Source: Sunxiuqinia elliptica (GTDB lineage Bacteria > Bacteroidota > Bacteroidia > Bacteroidales > Prolixibacteraceae). From it: a DNA stretch of 64,000 bases. The stretch is from NCBI RefSeq assembly GCF_900113005.1, contig NZ_FONW01000017.1, forward strand, positions 1-64,000. Direction: 5' to 3'. Both the position numbers and the translations under genes were made by a program. Below are positions 6,998-15,719 of the stretch, piece by piece. Numbering within the stretch: position 1 is the first letter of the stretch; each line of letters opens with the position of its first letter. The notes below the pieces were generated by a model. It saw nothing but the letters and a program-made list of their open reading frames with translations. It ran no database searches and was not told the DNA's origin.

Positions 6998-8929
6998 TCA
7001 TACAAGCCCGGCAAACCTTGTTTTGGACAATGAGGGTTTCACTTCAAGTGAAGCCCTAACTTCTTTACAATTCACGATAGGCTCCGAAGAACTGGGGAGA
7101 TTGGCTAATATTTTAATTCCGCTTCTTTCCATCAGTTCACTTGCGTTAAAATCATTGCAAATAACCGGCTCAAGTTTGTAGCTGAAATACATGGAGCCAT
7201 TTTTAATTTCACTGTTAAAACTATAGTTGGTCACTAAGCTTTTACTTCCGGATAGTTTGGCCAGTTCAATATCGTGTGTTGCAATAATGCCTGATGTTTC
7301 AAGCTCACTGATTTGATTAATCAACGAAAAGCCACCACGATGCCGATCTTCGGAGTTTGTTCCTTTAAACATCTCATCCAACAGGAAAAAAACGTTTTGA
7401 CTACTTGCGATGAGTTGCAGCATCTTTTCAATTCGCCCCAATTCGGCATAAAAAGAAGAAATTCCTTCCTTCAAATTATCCTGGGTACGCATACTTGAAA
7501 ACAGCTTAAGGTTCGACACCCGTCCGCTTGTTGCACAGCAAGGAGCGCCAGCCAGGGCCAGCACAATGTTAACGCCTACCGTTCTTAAAAAGGTGCTTTT
7601 TCCTCCCATGTTGGAGCCCGTAACCATCACTACCTGCCCATGTCCTTCTGAATGAAAATCATTACATACCCGCTTTTCCGAATTGATTAACGGATGCCCC
7701 AGGTCCTCAAACTGAACGTAGTTGTCGTCCTCGCTTATCTCCGGGAACGTATAGGCAGGGTTGGAATAGCAAAAACCGGCAAAACTGTTGATCACTTCAA
7801 ACTCACTTACGACTTCAGCCCACCCTTTCAAAAACACTTTATTTTTTGACTTCCACTTTTCGGTGGCAATAATCACGTAAATATCAATGAGCAGGAAACG
7901 GTTTAACAGTGGGTAAAGGTAATTTCCACCTACCGGAATCTTTTTGATGCCCCGTTGCTGTGAAAATTCCAATAAGCGACACAGCTTCTTAATTTCATTG
8001 AACGCCGAATACTTGCTTTTCTTCAGAACAGCCTGCAATTCGCACAATTTTTTGGACTTGAAATTTTCCCGTTCAATCTTATCAATCAAGATCTGGTAAC
8101 CTTTAAGGGTTTTGATATTTTCTTGAGACGTTTTAACGATATCTTCGGCCAGGGAATCCACTTTTCTTAAGACAAGGATATTGATTACAAAAACAGCAAG
8201 AAAGGGAATGATATAGTCAAACCGATTAGGGGAGCCGATATTGGCGATGGAAAAATAGAAACCAAGTAACGCCAGGATTGAAAGGAATATGGCGAGCGCG
8301 GTATAGATCGCTCTATTTTTTAACAGCACGATGGGAGCCTCTACCCATGCTAACAATTTAGAATAATCACTTTTCTTATTTTGAAAGTGCATCCCCGAGG
8401 CCTGAAAATCCTGCCTCCAATCCAGCTTTTGAGCCAACTCGCGGATAGCTTCCTGCCGATCATGAATTTCCTTGTTCGGTGCCGGCTCCGACAGCCATTC
8501 CGATAAACGCATCGTCCCGGACTCTGTTGTTGTTCGATTAACCAACTGAAAAATGGAATGCTGACCAAAAATATCCAGATCGGAGGTATACGGATGATCC
8601 GGATTAACAAACTGCTGCCCGGGATCAAAGCCTCCAAGCGTCGATTGCTCTCTTGAAACTTCGGCTTCATTGATCTCTTTCAGGAATGCAGTATGTTTTT
8701 TTAGGAAAGCTATTTTGTTGTGATATTTGACTGAAGCACCGAAAACAACCAGCAACAGTGGCAAAACAATCAGAATAGACGTAAACAACCGGAGATTAAA
8801 CAAGTAGATCAGAATGCCGCATGAAAGAACAAAAATAAATAAGCGTAGTAAGGAAATACGACTCAACAACTTACTTACTTGCTGCAGCTTGGCGTCGTAC
8901 TTATTTATGTAGTCTCTGTAAATTTTCAT
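6998..8929 (-). CDS. membrane-anchored MutS-like ATPase
   Basis: The C-terminal third is a MutS-type ATPase: Walker A GSNMGGKST near residue 430, Walker B FFLLDEMFKG near 515, followed by a THD-type motif ATHDIELAKLS. The middle is the helical lever/clamp region. The first 90 residues have two transmembrane helices (LLRLFIFVLSCGILIYLF and the next hydrophobic run), and another pair lies near residues 205-260. The mismatch-recognition domain of MutS is missing, so this is the 600-aa membrane MutS relative common in Bacteroidota, whose role is unknown, not the repair MutS. The last 20 residues run through REP hairpin 4 and beyond, suggesting that REP insertion replaced the original stop. Confidence 0.85.
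   Translation of the reverse strand: MKIYRDYINKYDAKLQQVSKLLSRISLLRLFIFVLSCGILIYLFNLRLFTSILIVLPLLLVVFGASVKYHNKIAFLKKHTAFLKEINEAEVSREQSTLGGFDPGQQFVNPDHPYTSDLDIFGQHSIFQLVNRTTTESGTMRLSEWLSEPAPNKEIHDRQEAIRELAQKLDWRQDFQASGMHFQNKKSDYSKLLAWVEAPIVLLKNRAIYTALAIFLSILALLGFYFSIANIGSPNRFDYIIPFLAVFVINILVLRKVDSLAEDIVKTSQENIKTLKGYQILIDKIERENFKSKKLCELQAVLKKSKYSAFNEIKKLCRLLEFSQQRGIKKIPVGGNYLYPLLNRFLLIDIYVIIATEKWKSKNKVFLKGWAEVVSEFEVINSFAGFCYSNPAYTFPEISEDDNYVQFEDLGHPLINSEKRVCNDFHSEGHGQVVMVTGSNMGGKSTFLRTVGVNIVLALAGAPCCATSGRVSNLKLFSSMRTQDNLKEGISSFYAELGRIEKMLQLIASSQNVFFLLDEMFKGTNSEDRHRGGFSLINQISELETSGIIATHDIELAKLSGSKSLVTNYSFNSEIKNGSMYFSYKLEPVICNDFNASELMERSGIKILANLPSSSEPIVNCKEVRASLEVKPSLSKTRFAGLV
7033..7057. repeat. 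REP hairpin 4, at the 3' end of the mutS-like gene
   Basis: An 11-bp stem (7033-7043 and 7047-7057, one wobble) closes a short loop; the core is TTCACT-TCA-AGTGAA. It is translated as part of the C-terminus of the mutS-like product and lies just upstream of the RAYT gene. Confidence 0.75.
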
Positions 8930-9320
8930 GCGTTTATCCTTAAAACCAAGACATTAGACCCAAGACACCAGATAAGGTAAGTTGTTAACCATCAGCCTTT
9001 GTGTCAATTTTCCTTGCCATGGATGTTTATAACTGTTTATTTTTTTATCGCAACGCCCACCTGTCCGGCTTGCGCGGTCAGACGGGAAACCCACTTCTAA
9101 TTACACTCCTGTGTGTAAGCTAATTGCCACGCCCGTTGCATCTCTTATCAATAGCGGGTTTGCCTACTCGAACGCCAAGGTACAGTTTTTTGCACACTCT
9201 CAATACGACAAACTCAACGGAAGTAAGAGCAAAAAAGTTCTGAAACGCCTCTTTTCCCCTTGAATAAACAGTAAAAATCCTTACTTTTAATGATAGTCAG
9301 CTAACGCAAAAGCAAAGTTT
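8930..9320. other. intergenic region between divergent genes
   Basis: This 391-bp stretch separates the minus-strand mutS-like gene from the plus-strand lipocalin gene and must hold both promoters. I see no RNA gene or repeat. A near-consensus box TACTTTTA (9282-9289) could be the lipocalin promoter element. Confidence 0.4.
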
Positions 9321-9848
9321 ATGCACACTCAAGTCATTCGTATCATGTTTCTTGTTACCCTTCTTTTTTCCTGTCAACCCAAGCAGTCGGTCATTGACAA
9401 AACCACCATCAAAGAGTTGGATCTTGAGCGCTATATGGGCACTTGGTATGAAATTGCCCGTTTCCCACATTCTTTTGAGAAAGATTTGGTTGGTGTTACG
9501 GCTAGTTACCATTTACGCGACGATGGAAAAATTGATGTGATTAACGCTGGCTACAAAAACAGCCTGAACGGCCCCTACGAAGAAGCCAAAGGCAAGGCCA
9601 AGATGCCTAATCCGGAAAAGCCCGGAGAACTGAAAGTGGCCTTTTTCTTGTTCTTTTATGCCGACTATAATATTCTGGAGCTTGCCGACGATTATTCCTA
9701 TGCCTTAATTGGAAGTTCAAGCCCCAAGTATTTATGGATTTTAAGCCGGACGCCTCAACTGGAAGAAACAACGTACCAGCAGCTGGTTCAAGAAGCTCAA
9801 AAACGAGGGTATGATACCAGCCAGCTCATCCGTGTTCCGCAGAAATAG
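9321..9848 (+). CDS. lipocalin-family lipoprotein (Blc-like)
   Basis: The N-terminus MHTQVIRIMFLVTLLFSC is a lipoprotein signal with LFSC as lipobox, so the protein should be lipid-anchored, probably in the outer membrane. The lipocalin signature follows: LERYMGTWYEIARFPHSFE near residue 37 with the conserved G-x-W, and the Blc-type segment YALIGSSSPKYLWILSR near residue 130. At 175 aa it fits bacterial lipocalins, which bind lipids or other hydrophobic ligands, often under envelope stress. The true ligand cannot be read from the sequence. The following gene begins about 100 bp later in the same direction and may be co-transcribed. Confidence 0.92.
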   Translation: MHTQVIRIMFLVTLLFSCQPKQSVIDKTTIKELDLERYMGTWYEIARFPHSFEKDLVGVTASYHLRDDGKIDVINAGYKNSLNGPYEEAKGKAKMPNPEKPGELKVAFFLFFYADYNILELADDYSYALIGSSSPKYLWILSRTPQLEETTYQQLVQEAQKRGYDTSQLIRVPQK

Positions 9849-9945
9849 CTAAAAAATGTTCCGCAAAACAAGGAAGTGTCTGAACGAACGCGCAACACAC
9901 CAAAAAATACGTAACTTTGAGCATACGCAATTTAAATTGGCAACT

Positions 9946-11355
9946 ATGAAATCAGGACTACTCTGGCTTATCCTTCTTTTATTGACTGTTTTAAATCCCG
10001 CATTGGCGCAGGACACGATTACAACAACAGGCCAAAAGCCGTTGATTTACAAGTTCAATATCAAAGAAAATATTGCACCGGCAGTATGGCGACAAACCCA
10101 GCAGGCCTTTGAGGAAGCAGATAGTCTTGATGCCGATGTAATTTTAATCCATATGAATACGTATGGAGGCACCGTTCTCGATGCCGACTCCATTCGTACC
10201 AAGATCTTAAATAGCACACGTCCGGTTTATGTGTTTATCGACAACAATGCAGCCAGCGCCGGTGCCCTGATTTCAGTGGCCTGCGACAGCATTTTTATGC
10301 GCAAAGGAGCATCGATTGGTGCAGCAACTGTGGTGAACCAAACGGGCGAAAAGATGCCGGACAAATACCAATCTTACATGCGCTCCATTATGCGGGCAAC
10401 GGCCGAGTCTCATGGTGGCGACACCATCATTAGCGGGCAGGATACCACCTTCCAATGGTTCCGTGACCCCAAAATTGCCGAGGCCATGGTTGATGAAAGC
10501 ATTTACATCCCGGGCGTTATTGACACTGGCAAAATATTGACCTTCACCCCATCGGAAGCTATGAAATATGGCTTTTGCGAAGGAATTGCAGAAAATGTTC
10601 CCGAGGTGCTGGAACAAATAGGCTATGAAGATTACGAACTGGTTGAATACAAGCCGACCGCTTTGGAAAAACTCATTGGCTTCCTGGTTAACCCAATGGT
10701 TTCCGGCTTACTAATCATGGCTATCCTGGGAGGTATTTATTTTGAAATGCAAACCCCTGGCATAGGCTTCCCACTGATTATTGCCATCGCTGCTGCCTTT
10801 GCCTACTTTGCACCACTCTACCTCGAAGGCCTTGCTGCTAATTGGGAAATCATGTTGTTCATTGTCGGACTGATTCTGATTGCCGTTGAGATCTTTGTCC
10901 TCCCGGGCTTTGGTATTGCCGGACTACTCGGAATTACGCTGAGCTTTACCGGGCTTGTGCTCAGTTTGCTTGATAACATCAACTTCAATTTTGAAGGTGT
11001 TCATCCTGAAAAAATACTCTCCGCCCTCACCACGGTTATTGTTGCCTTGTTTGGAGGTTTTCTGCTCAGCTTGGTACTCAGCAAAAGGTTGTTTACGGCT
11101 AACTCAGGCGCTTTTAAAAACTTGTCGCTGCACTCAACTCAGGAAAAAGAAGAAGGTTTTGTAGGCGTTGATACCAGCTACAAATACTTGGTTGGACACA
11201 AAGGCGTTGCCTACACCGTTTTACGCCCTTCAGGAAAAGTTAAAATTGAAGGAAAAATTTATGATGCCGTTGCCGGACTGGGAATGATTGATCGCGGAGA
11301 TGAAGTCATTGTGATTAAAGCAGAAGCGGCCCAGCTATACGTTGAAAAGGCGTAA
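9946..11355 (+). CDS. NfeD-family membrane serine protease (long form, NfeD1b type)
   Basis: I start the gene at ATG 9946, because the signal peptide MKSGLLWLILLLLTVLNPALAQ begins there; a frame extending to 9856 adds an unlikely charged leader. The 469-aa protein has a ClpP-like periplasmic protease domain (NTYGGTVLDADSIRTK; catalytic Ser in NNAASAGALISVA), then four to five membrane helices (about residues 225-390) and a C-terminal OB-fold NfeD domain (GVAYTVLRPSGKVKIEGK). Long NfeD proteins cleave membrane proteins such as stomatins and often work with flotillin partners; here a separate short NfeD sits beside floA at 23.1 kb. It follows the lipocalin gene. Confidence 0.88.
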   Translation: MKSGLLWLILLLLTVLNPALAQDTITTTGQKPLIYKFNIKENIAPAVWRQTQQAFEEADSLDADVILIHMNTYGGTVLDADSIRTKILNSTRPVYVFIDNNAASAGALISVACDSIFMRKGASIGAATVVNQTGEKMPDKYQSYMRSIMRATAESHGGDTIISGQDTTFQWFRDPKIAEAMVDESIYIPGVIDTGKILTFTPSEAMKYGFCEGIAENVPEVLEQIGYEDYELVEYKPTALEKLIGFLVNPMVSGLLIMAILGGIYFEMQTPGIGFPLIIAIAAAFAYFAPLYLEGLAANWEIMLFIVGLILIAVEIFVLPGFGIAGLLGITLSFTGLVLSLLDNINFNFEGVHPEKILSALTTVIVALFGGFLLSLVLSKRLFTANSGAFKNLSLHSTQEKEEGFVGVDTSYKYLVGHKGVAYTVLRPSGKVKIEGKIYDAVAGLGMIDRGDEVIVIKAEAAQLYVEKA

Positions 11356-11562
11356 GAAAGGCAGAGGTAAAAAAAGGCACAGACACAGGCAAAGGCAAAG
11401 AAAAAAGAGCAGGCACAGGCAAAGGCGAAGGACCAAGAGGAAAAATTGAAACAGAAACAGATAAAAGTTTAAGAATAGGCCTGCTATTTAATGAACGGTT
11501 CGAGCTGCCAAGCCCAAATCAAACTTTTTCATCTTTTACTTCTTTTTCGATCTAAACAATTC

Positions 11563-11570
11563 TACTTTTG
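11563..11570 (+). promoter_or_regulatory. TAnnTTTG -7 box before the permease gene
   Basis: TACTTTTG matches the Bacteroidota -7 consensus and lies 38 bp before the start codon; no clear -33 TTTG is seen at the right distance. Confidence 0.5.
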
Positions 11571-11600
11571 CATTGCTTTTAATAGTGTAAAGGAGATGTG

Positions 11601-12920
11601 ATGAAGGAGTTTATAATCAATTACCTGGAAGAACTAATTTATTTAGTTAATGAAATGGCCCCCTGGTTATTGCTGGGACTTATATTTGCGGGCCTGCTCA
11701 AAATATTTTTCCCTCAAAACAAGGTGCAAAAGTACCTAGGCAAACCAACAACAAAATCTGCTGTCAATGCATCCTTGTTGGGTATCCCAATGCCACTTTG
11801 TTCGTGCGGGGTTATTCCCACAGGCATTTCCTTTTTTCGCAATGGCGCCTCCAAAGGAGCAACCAACTCGTTCTTGATCTCCACGCCTCAAACCGGAGTT
11901 GATTCAATCTTAGCCACCTACTCCATGCTGGGTTGGCCATTTGCCTTGCTACGCCCCATCGTCGCCTTTATAACCGGTATTGCTGGAGGAATTTTAACCA
12001 ACCTGCTTGTCAAAGAAAAGCCTGCTCCTCAAAATCCATACGCCAATTTTAAACTGGATACCCAAGCACTGGGAAAACAACCGGATGCGGCTAGCTGCAA
12101 GGACGACAGTTGTGGATGTCATGAAGAAAAAGCACCTAAAGGCAATGCTTTTGTTCGAGCAACCCACTACGCCTTTGTTGAATTACTGCAAGATATTGCC
12201 AAGTGGCTCATCATTGGATTTCTGATTGCTGCTTTTATTTCAGTGATCTTACCCGATGACTTTTTCAGCTCGTTCAGGGGCTGGGGATTCCTCGAAATAC
12301 TGATTATTCTGGCAGCTTCAATCCCTCTCTACATCTGTGCAACAGGTTCCATACCCATTGCGGCCGTTTTGTTATTAAAAGGTGTTTCGCCTGGTGCTGC
12401 CTTGGTTTTTCTAATGGCCGGGCCGGCAACCAACGTCGCTACGATGACAGTTATTGGCAATACCATGGGACGCAAGTCCTTAGCCGTTTACCTTGCGACC
12501 ATCACCGGAGGAGCAATCCTGTTTGGTCTGTTAATAAACTGGCTTATCCCTGCCGACTTATTTATGTCACAGCTAGTCCACATCCATGGCGAGGAAGGTC
12601 ATGAAATGCTTCCCCAATGGTTGCAAGTAAGCTCAACAATCCTTTTGTTTGGATCGCTTATTTTTGGTTATTTTTATGAGCGTTTTGAAAAGTCGCAAAA
12701 AACAAACACCATGAAATTAACCACATTGAAAGTTGAAGGAATGACCTGCTCGCACTGTGAAGCCAGCGTGGTCAGAAACCTTTCGAAACTAGATGGTGTT
12801 GATGAAGTTTTTGCAGATAAAAACACCTCGGAAGTTCGATTAAAAGGAAAGCAATTCGACCTAAACGAAGTGGGACGCGTGTTAACAGAAATTGGCTACG
12901 ATTACAAAGGCGAAATCTAA
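11601..12920 (+). CDS. SO_0444-type Cu/Zn efflux permease with fused HMA domain
   Basis: The main part is a DUF318/ArsP-type permease with about eight to ten membrane helices. It shows the typical PMPLCSCGVIPTG motif (metal-binding Cys pair) near residue 66 and the second half repeat ICATGSIPIAAVLLLKG. A cytoplasmic loop after about residue 155 has a Cys/His cluster (SCKDDSCGCHEE), likely metal-binding. The last 70 residues are a heavy-metal-associated domain with GMTCSHCEASV. The likely role is export of Cu or Zn; the fused HMA domain would deliver metal. I prefer ATG 11601 over GTG 11598; AAGGAG lies just upstream. It overlaps the next gene by one base. Confidence 0.9.
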   Translation: MKEFIINYLEELIYLVNEMAPWLLLGLIFAGLLKIFFPQNKVQKYLGKPTTKSAVNASLLGIPMPLCSCGVIPTGISFFRNGASKGATNSFLISTPQTGVDSILATYSMLGWPFALLRPIVAFITGIAGGILTNLLVKEKPAPQNPYANFKLDTQALGKQPDAASCKDDSCGCHEEKAPKGNAFVRATHYAFVELLQDIAKWLIIGFLIAAFISVILPDDFFSSFRGWGFLEILIILAASIPLYICATGSIPIAAVLLLKGVSPGAALVFLMAGPATNVATMTVIGNTMGRKSLAVYLATITGGAILFGLLINWLIPADLFMSQLVHIHGEEGHEMLPQWLQVSSTILLFGSLIFGYFYERFEKSQKTNTMKLTTLKVEGMTCSHCEASVVRNLSKLDGVDEVFADKNTSEVRLKGKQFDLNEVGRVLTEIGYDYKGEI

Positions 12921-13504
12921 TGCAACTACTACAGGCAGGACTAATTTTATTGAGCTTTCTTCCCTTGATCAGCACGCTGCTGTTGGGGTACCAACTTCTA
13001 AGAAACGGACAGGGAGCATGGGGCAAACCAACCATTAACAAATGGGTGTTTTTTGCCACAAAACTTGCAATCTCGTTACTGCTGGCAGGTCCCGCTGTGG
13101 CCAGTGTTTTCCCTAATTTTTTCAGCTACCTGCCCATACTTATTCAGTCAGAAATTCCGGATGTTCAGAAATTACTGGCTTTGATCTTTCTGCTAGCAGG
13201 AAACCTCCTGTTAATTCCGGCTTATTACACCATGAGTATCTTTACGCGCGTGGGGCTTCCAACTCGCCAGCATGCCTTACAAACCAGTGGCGTGTATAAA
13301 ATTAGCCGCAACCCCATGTACGCCAGCTTCATTTTTTTCAACACCGCTTGTTTTCTTTTGATTCCAAGCTTGCTGATTACTGCACTGATTATCTTTAGCC
13401 TCCTAGCTCACCACATCATTATCCTCCGGGAGGAACAATTTCTAACAAGTACATTTCAACAAGACTACCTCAACTACAAAAACCAGACTGCCCGCTATTT
13501 GTAA
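12920..13504 (+). CDS. isoprenylcysteine methyltransferase-like (ICMT/PEMT) membrane protein
   Basis: The 194-aa protein has five or so membrane helices and the ICMT/PEMT signature at its C-terminal half: SGVYKISRNPMYASFIFF near residue 125, with the conserved R-N-P-M-Y that binds S-adenosylmethionine, and REEQFLTSTF near residue 170. Members methylate small lipophilic or protein thiol substrates at the membrane; the substrate here is unknown. TAATG overlap with the permease gene shows translational coupling, so a link to metal homeostasis is possible. No separate promoter is seen. Confidence 0.85.
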   Translation: MQLLQAGLILLSFLPLISTLLLGYQLLRNGQGAWGKPTINKWVFFATKLAISLLLAGPAVASVFPNFFSYLPILIQSEIPDVQKLLALIFLLAGNLLLIPAYYTMSIFTRVGLPTRQHALQTSGVYKISRNPMYASFIFFNTACFLLIPSLLITALIIFSLLAHHIIILREEQFLTSTFQQDYLNYKNQTARYL

Positions 13505-13575
13505 ATAAGCTTCAAGTTAATGGCAATCCTACGCAACCTAATTATACTATTTGCCATCTAACGAAAAAAGAACTT

Positions 13576-14253
13576 ATGAAAAAGTATTTCCTGCTTTTGA
13601 TTTTAATGCCCTTTCTTTTCGCAAGCTGTGTTGATGAAAATGAATCTCTTCAGACCAGTTGTAATTACACCGACTTTAAATACTACAACGGAAGTGAAGA
13701 TTACTTAGGAGAGCTTTCAGGAAATTATGTCCTTCTTGCTTGTGATACGACTTATACAGACGATGAAATTCAAAACTTTATATCGACTTTAAGCGACTTC
13801 GACCAAGACTACAATTACACAATCTACGCTCAACCAAGCTACAAATACAAAGAGATCCCTCTAAAGCTTAATTCGTCAAAAAGCTGTGAGGAAATTACCA
13901 CGATCATCTCAGCAATACAAGAGCGAAGTCTAGTTTCCTATGTACACTACACAATCCAAAGTGACAACTGCCAAAATCTAATTTGGGAACCAATTGGCAA
14001 CCGATGTGTAAATAGCTACAGCAGCCTTTTCTATGTAAAGGTAATGGACGAAACAGATTTAACAGCTCTAAAAAGAGTGATCGCAGAAACAAATACGGAA
14101 TTGGTGAAGCAAAATGAATTTATGGAAAAATGGTTTACCTTAAGAGCAACCAAGCACTCGAAAGGAGATGCTTTAAAAATGGCCAATCATTTTTTCGAAA
14201 CCGGGCTTTTTGAATCAAGTGAGCCAGACATAACCAAATATCCTGTTGAGTGA
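13576..14253 (+). CDS. lipoprotein resembling the pro-region of Bacteroidota S8 peptidases
   Basis: The signal MKKYFLLLILMPFLFASC has a lipobox (FASC), so this is a lipoprotein of 225 aa. Its second half (SSLFYVKVMDETDLTALKRV, then EKWFTLRAT, then ALKMANHFFETGLFESSEPD) follows the pattern I know from the pro-regions that precede subtilisin-like S8 catalytic domains in Bacteroidota. No catalytic domain follows: the gene ends with a proper stop and the next gene is on the other strand. It could be a stand-alone propeptide-like inhibitor or chaperone, or a remnant of a truncated protease. The first half is unrecognised. Confidence 0.7.
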   Translation: MKKYFLLLILMPFLFASCVDENESLQTSCNYTDFKYYNGSEDYLGELSGNYVLLACDTTYTDDEIQNFISTLSDFDQDYNYTIYAQPSYKYKEIPLKLNSSKSCEEITTIISAIQERSLVSYVHYTIQSDNCQNLIWEPIGNRCVNSYSSLFYVKVMDETDLTALKRVIAETNTELVKQNEFMEKWFTLRATKHSKGDALKMANHFFETGLFESSEPDITKYPVE

Positions 14254-14354
14254 AAACACCAAAAGCCTAAGAAAAAAGAAAGCAGTAAAAAAACGATTGT
14301 TTTCCACTGCTTCCAAGTATTTCATGTGCACCAAATAGAGTGCAGTTTCGTTGA

Positions 14355-15659
14355 TCAACTTCTCGCTAACAGGTACTTTTTGAATGCCTCAAAATCTTTA
14401 CTGAGTGGAACAGTCTGCTTCTCGCCCTTCATAAAAGCAGCTAGCTTTTCGGGCAAGTTAACTTTTCCAAGTCCAATTATTTTCTCGACAGTTTCCGTAA
14501 ACTTTGCGGGATGTGCCGTTTCCAGAAAAACACCAACTTCCCCATCTTGTAAACTTTCCTCCAAGGCTTTATAGGCCGTAGCTCCGTGAGGATCTGTCAG
14601 GTAGCCATATTTATGATACACGTCTTTAACCACTTCCCGAATTTCAGCATCGGAATAGCGATAGCCTGTCATTTCTGCTTTTATAGCCTCATGTGAGTGA
14701 TCGTATAAATCCAGAATTCGGGCAAAATTACTCGGATCACCAACATCCATGGCATTGGCAATTGTAGCTACCGACGGCCTAGGCTCATACTGACCGGTTT
14801 TCAAATAATTGTAAACAATATCGTTCTCGTTATTGGCAGCAATGAACCGCTTAATGGGCAGCCCCATTTTCTTTCCAAACAAGCCAGCTGTCAGGTTTCC
14901 AAAATTTCCGCTGGGAACAGCAACAACCAAGTCTTCAGTCAATCCACGCTCGCGCAAACGCGCATAAGCATTGAAGTAGTAGAATGCCTGTGGTAAAAAA
15001 CGTGCCACATTAATGGAGTTGGCAGATGTAAGTGTTAGCTGGCTTTTCAACTCCTCATCTAAAAAGGCTGTTTTCACCAAGCGCTGGCAATCATCAAAAG
15101 TTCCATCCACCTCAATCGCGGTAATGTTTTGCCCTAAAGTGGTGAACTGTTTTTCCTGAATTTCGCTTACCAAGCCTTTAGGATAAAGCACATAAACGTG
15201 AATCCCCGGAACACCCAAAAAGCCATTAGCAACAGCACTTCCGGTATCTCCAGAAGTAGCAACCAGCACATTCACCTGCTCTTCATTTCCCTGCAGAAAA
15301 TAGCCAAGCAAGCGCGCCATAAAACGGCCACCAACATCTTTAAAGGCCAGGGTTGGACCATGCCACAACTCCAAGGCAAAGATATTATCGTTGACATGAG
15401 CTATCGGACAATCAAAGTTCAGGGTGTCATCGACCAACGTTTTCAAATCATCATTGGGAATATCTTCGCCAAAAAACTTTTTGGCTACCTCAAAAGCAAT
15501 CTCCTGAAACGATAATTGGTGAATTGTTTCAAAAAATGATGGCGGAAATGCTTCGATTCGTTCGGGCATAAACAAGCCTTTATCATCGGCGAGTCCTTTA
15601 GTTACAGCCTCTTTCAATGAGATTCCAGAAACTGTTTTATTGGTACTGTAGTATTTCAT
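14355..15659 (-). CDS. thrC: threonine synthase
   Basis: The product converts O-phosphohomoserine to threonine with pyridoxal phosphate. The start MKYYSTNKTVSGISLKEAV at 15659 matches the family; a longer frame to 15713 is unlikely. LWHGPTLAFKDVGGRF near residue 105 holds the PLP lysine, and VATSGDTGSAVANGF and VAVPSGNFGNLTAGLF are the usual cofactor and substrate loops. At 434 aa it is of normal length. It is the last gene of thrA-apgM-thrC on the minus strand, about 60 bp after apgM. Confidence 0.96.
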   Translation of the reverse strand: MKYYSTNKTVSGISLKEAVTKGLADDKGLFMPERIEAFPPSFFETIHQLSFQEIAFEVAKKFFGEDIPNDDLKTLVDDTLNFDCPIAHVNDNIFALELWHGPTLAFKDVGGRFMARLLGYFLQGNEEQVNVLVATSGDTGSAVANGFLGVPGIHVYVLYPKGLVSEIQEKQFTTLGQNITAIEVDGTFDDCQRLVKTAFLDEELKSQLTLTSANSINVARFLPQAFYYFNAYARLRERGLTEDLVVAVPSGNFGNLTAGLFGKKMGLPIKRFIAANNENDIVYNYLKTGQYEPRPSVATIANAMDVGDPSNFARILDLYDHSHEAIKAEMTGYRYSDAEIREVVKDVYHKYGYLTDPHGATAYKALEESLQDGEVGVFLETAHPAKFTETVEKIIGLGKVNLPEKLAAFMKGEKQTVPLSKDFEAFKKYLLARS

Positions 15660-15719
15660 TTTTAGTAAAGATTTTTGGATGTTTGGATTTTCAGACAACT
15701 TGTTTCTTGGCATCTGAAA

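Noticed and set aside
11360-11440. Repeated AGGCACAGGCAAAGGC-like purine-rich text after the NfeD gene, with a similar stretch near 51745
   Set aside because: Low-complexity similarity without a fixed unit length, start or partner; not enough to call a repeat family.
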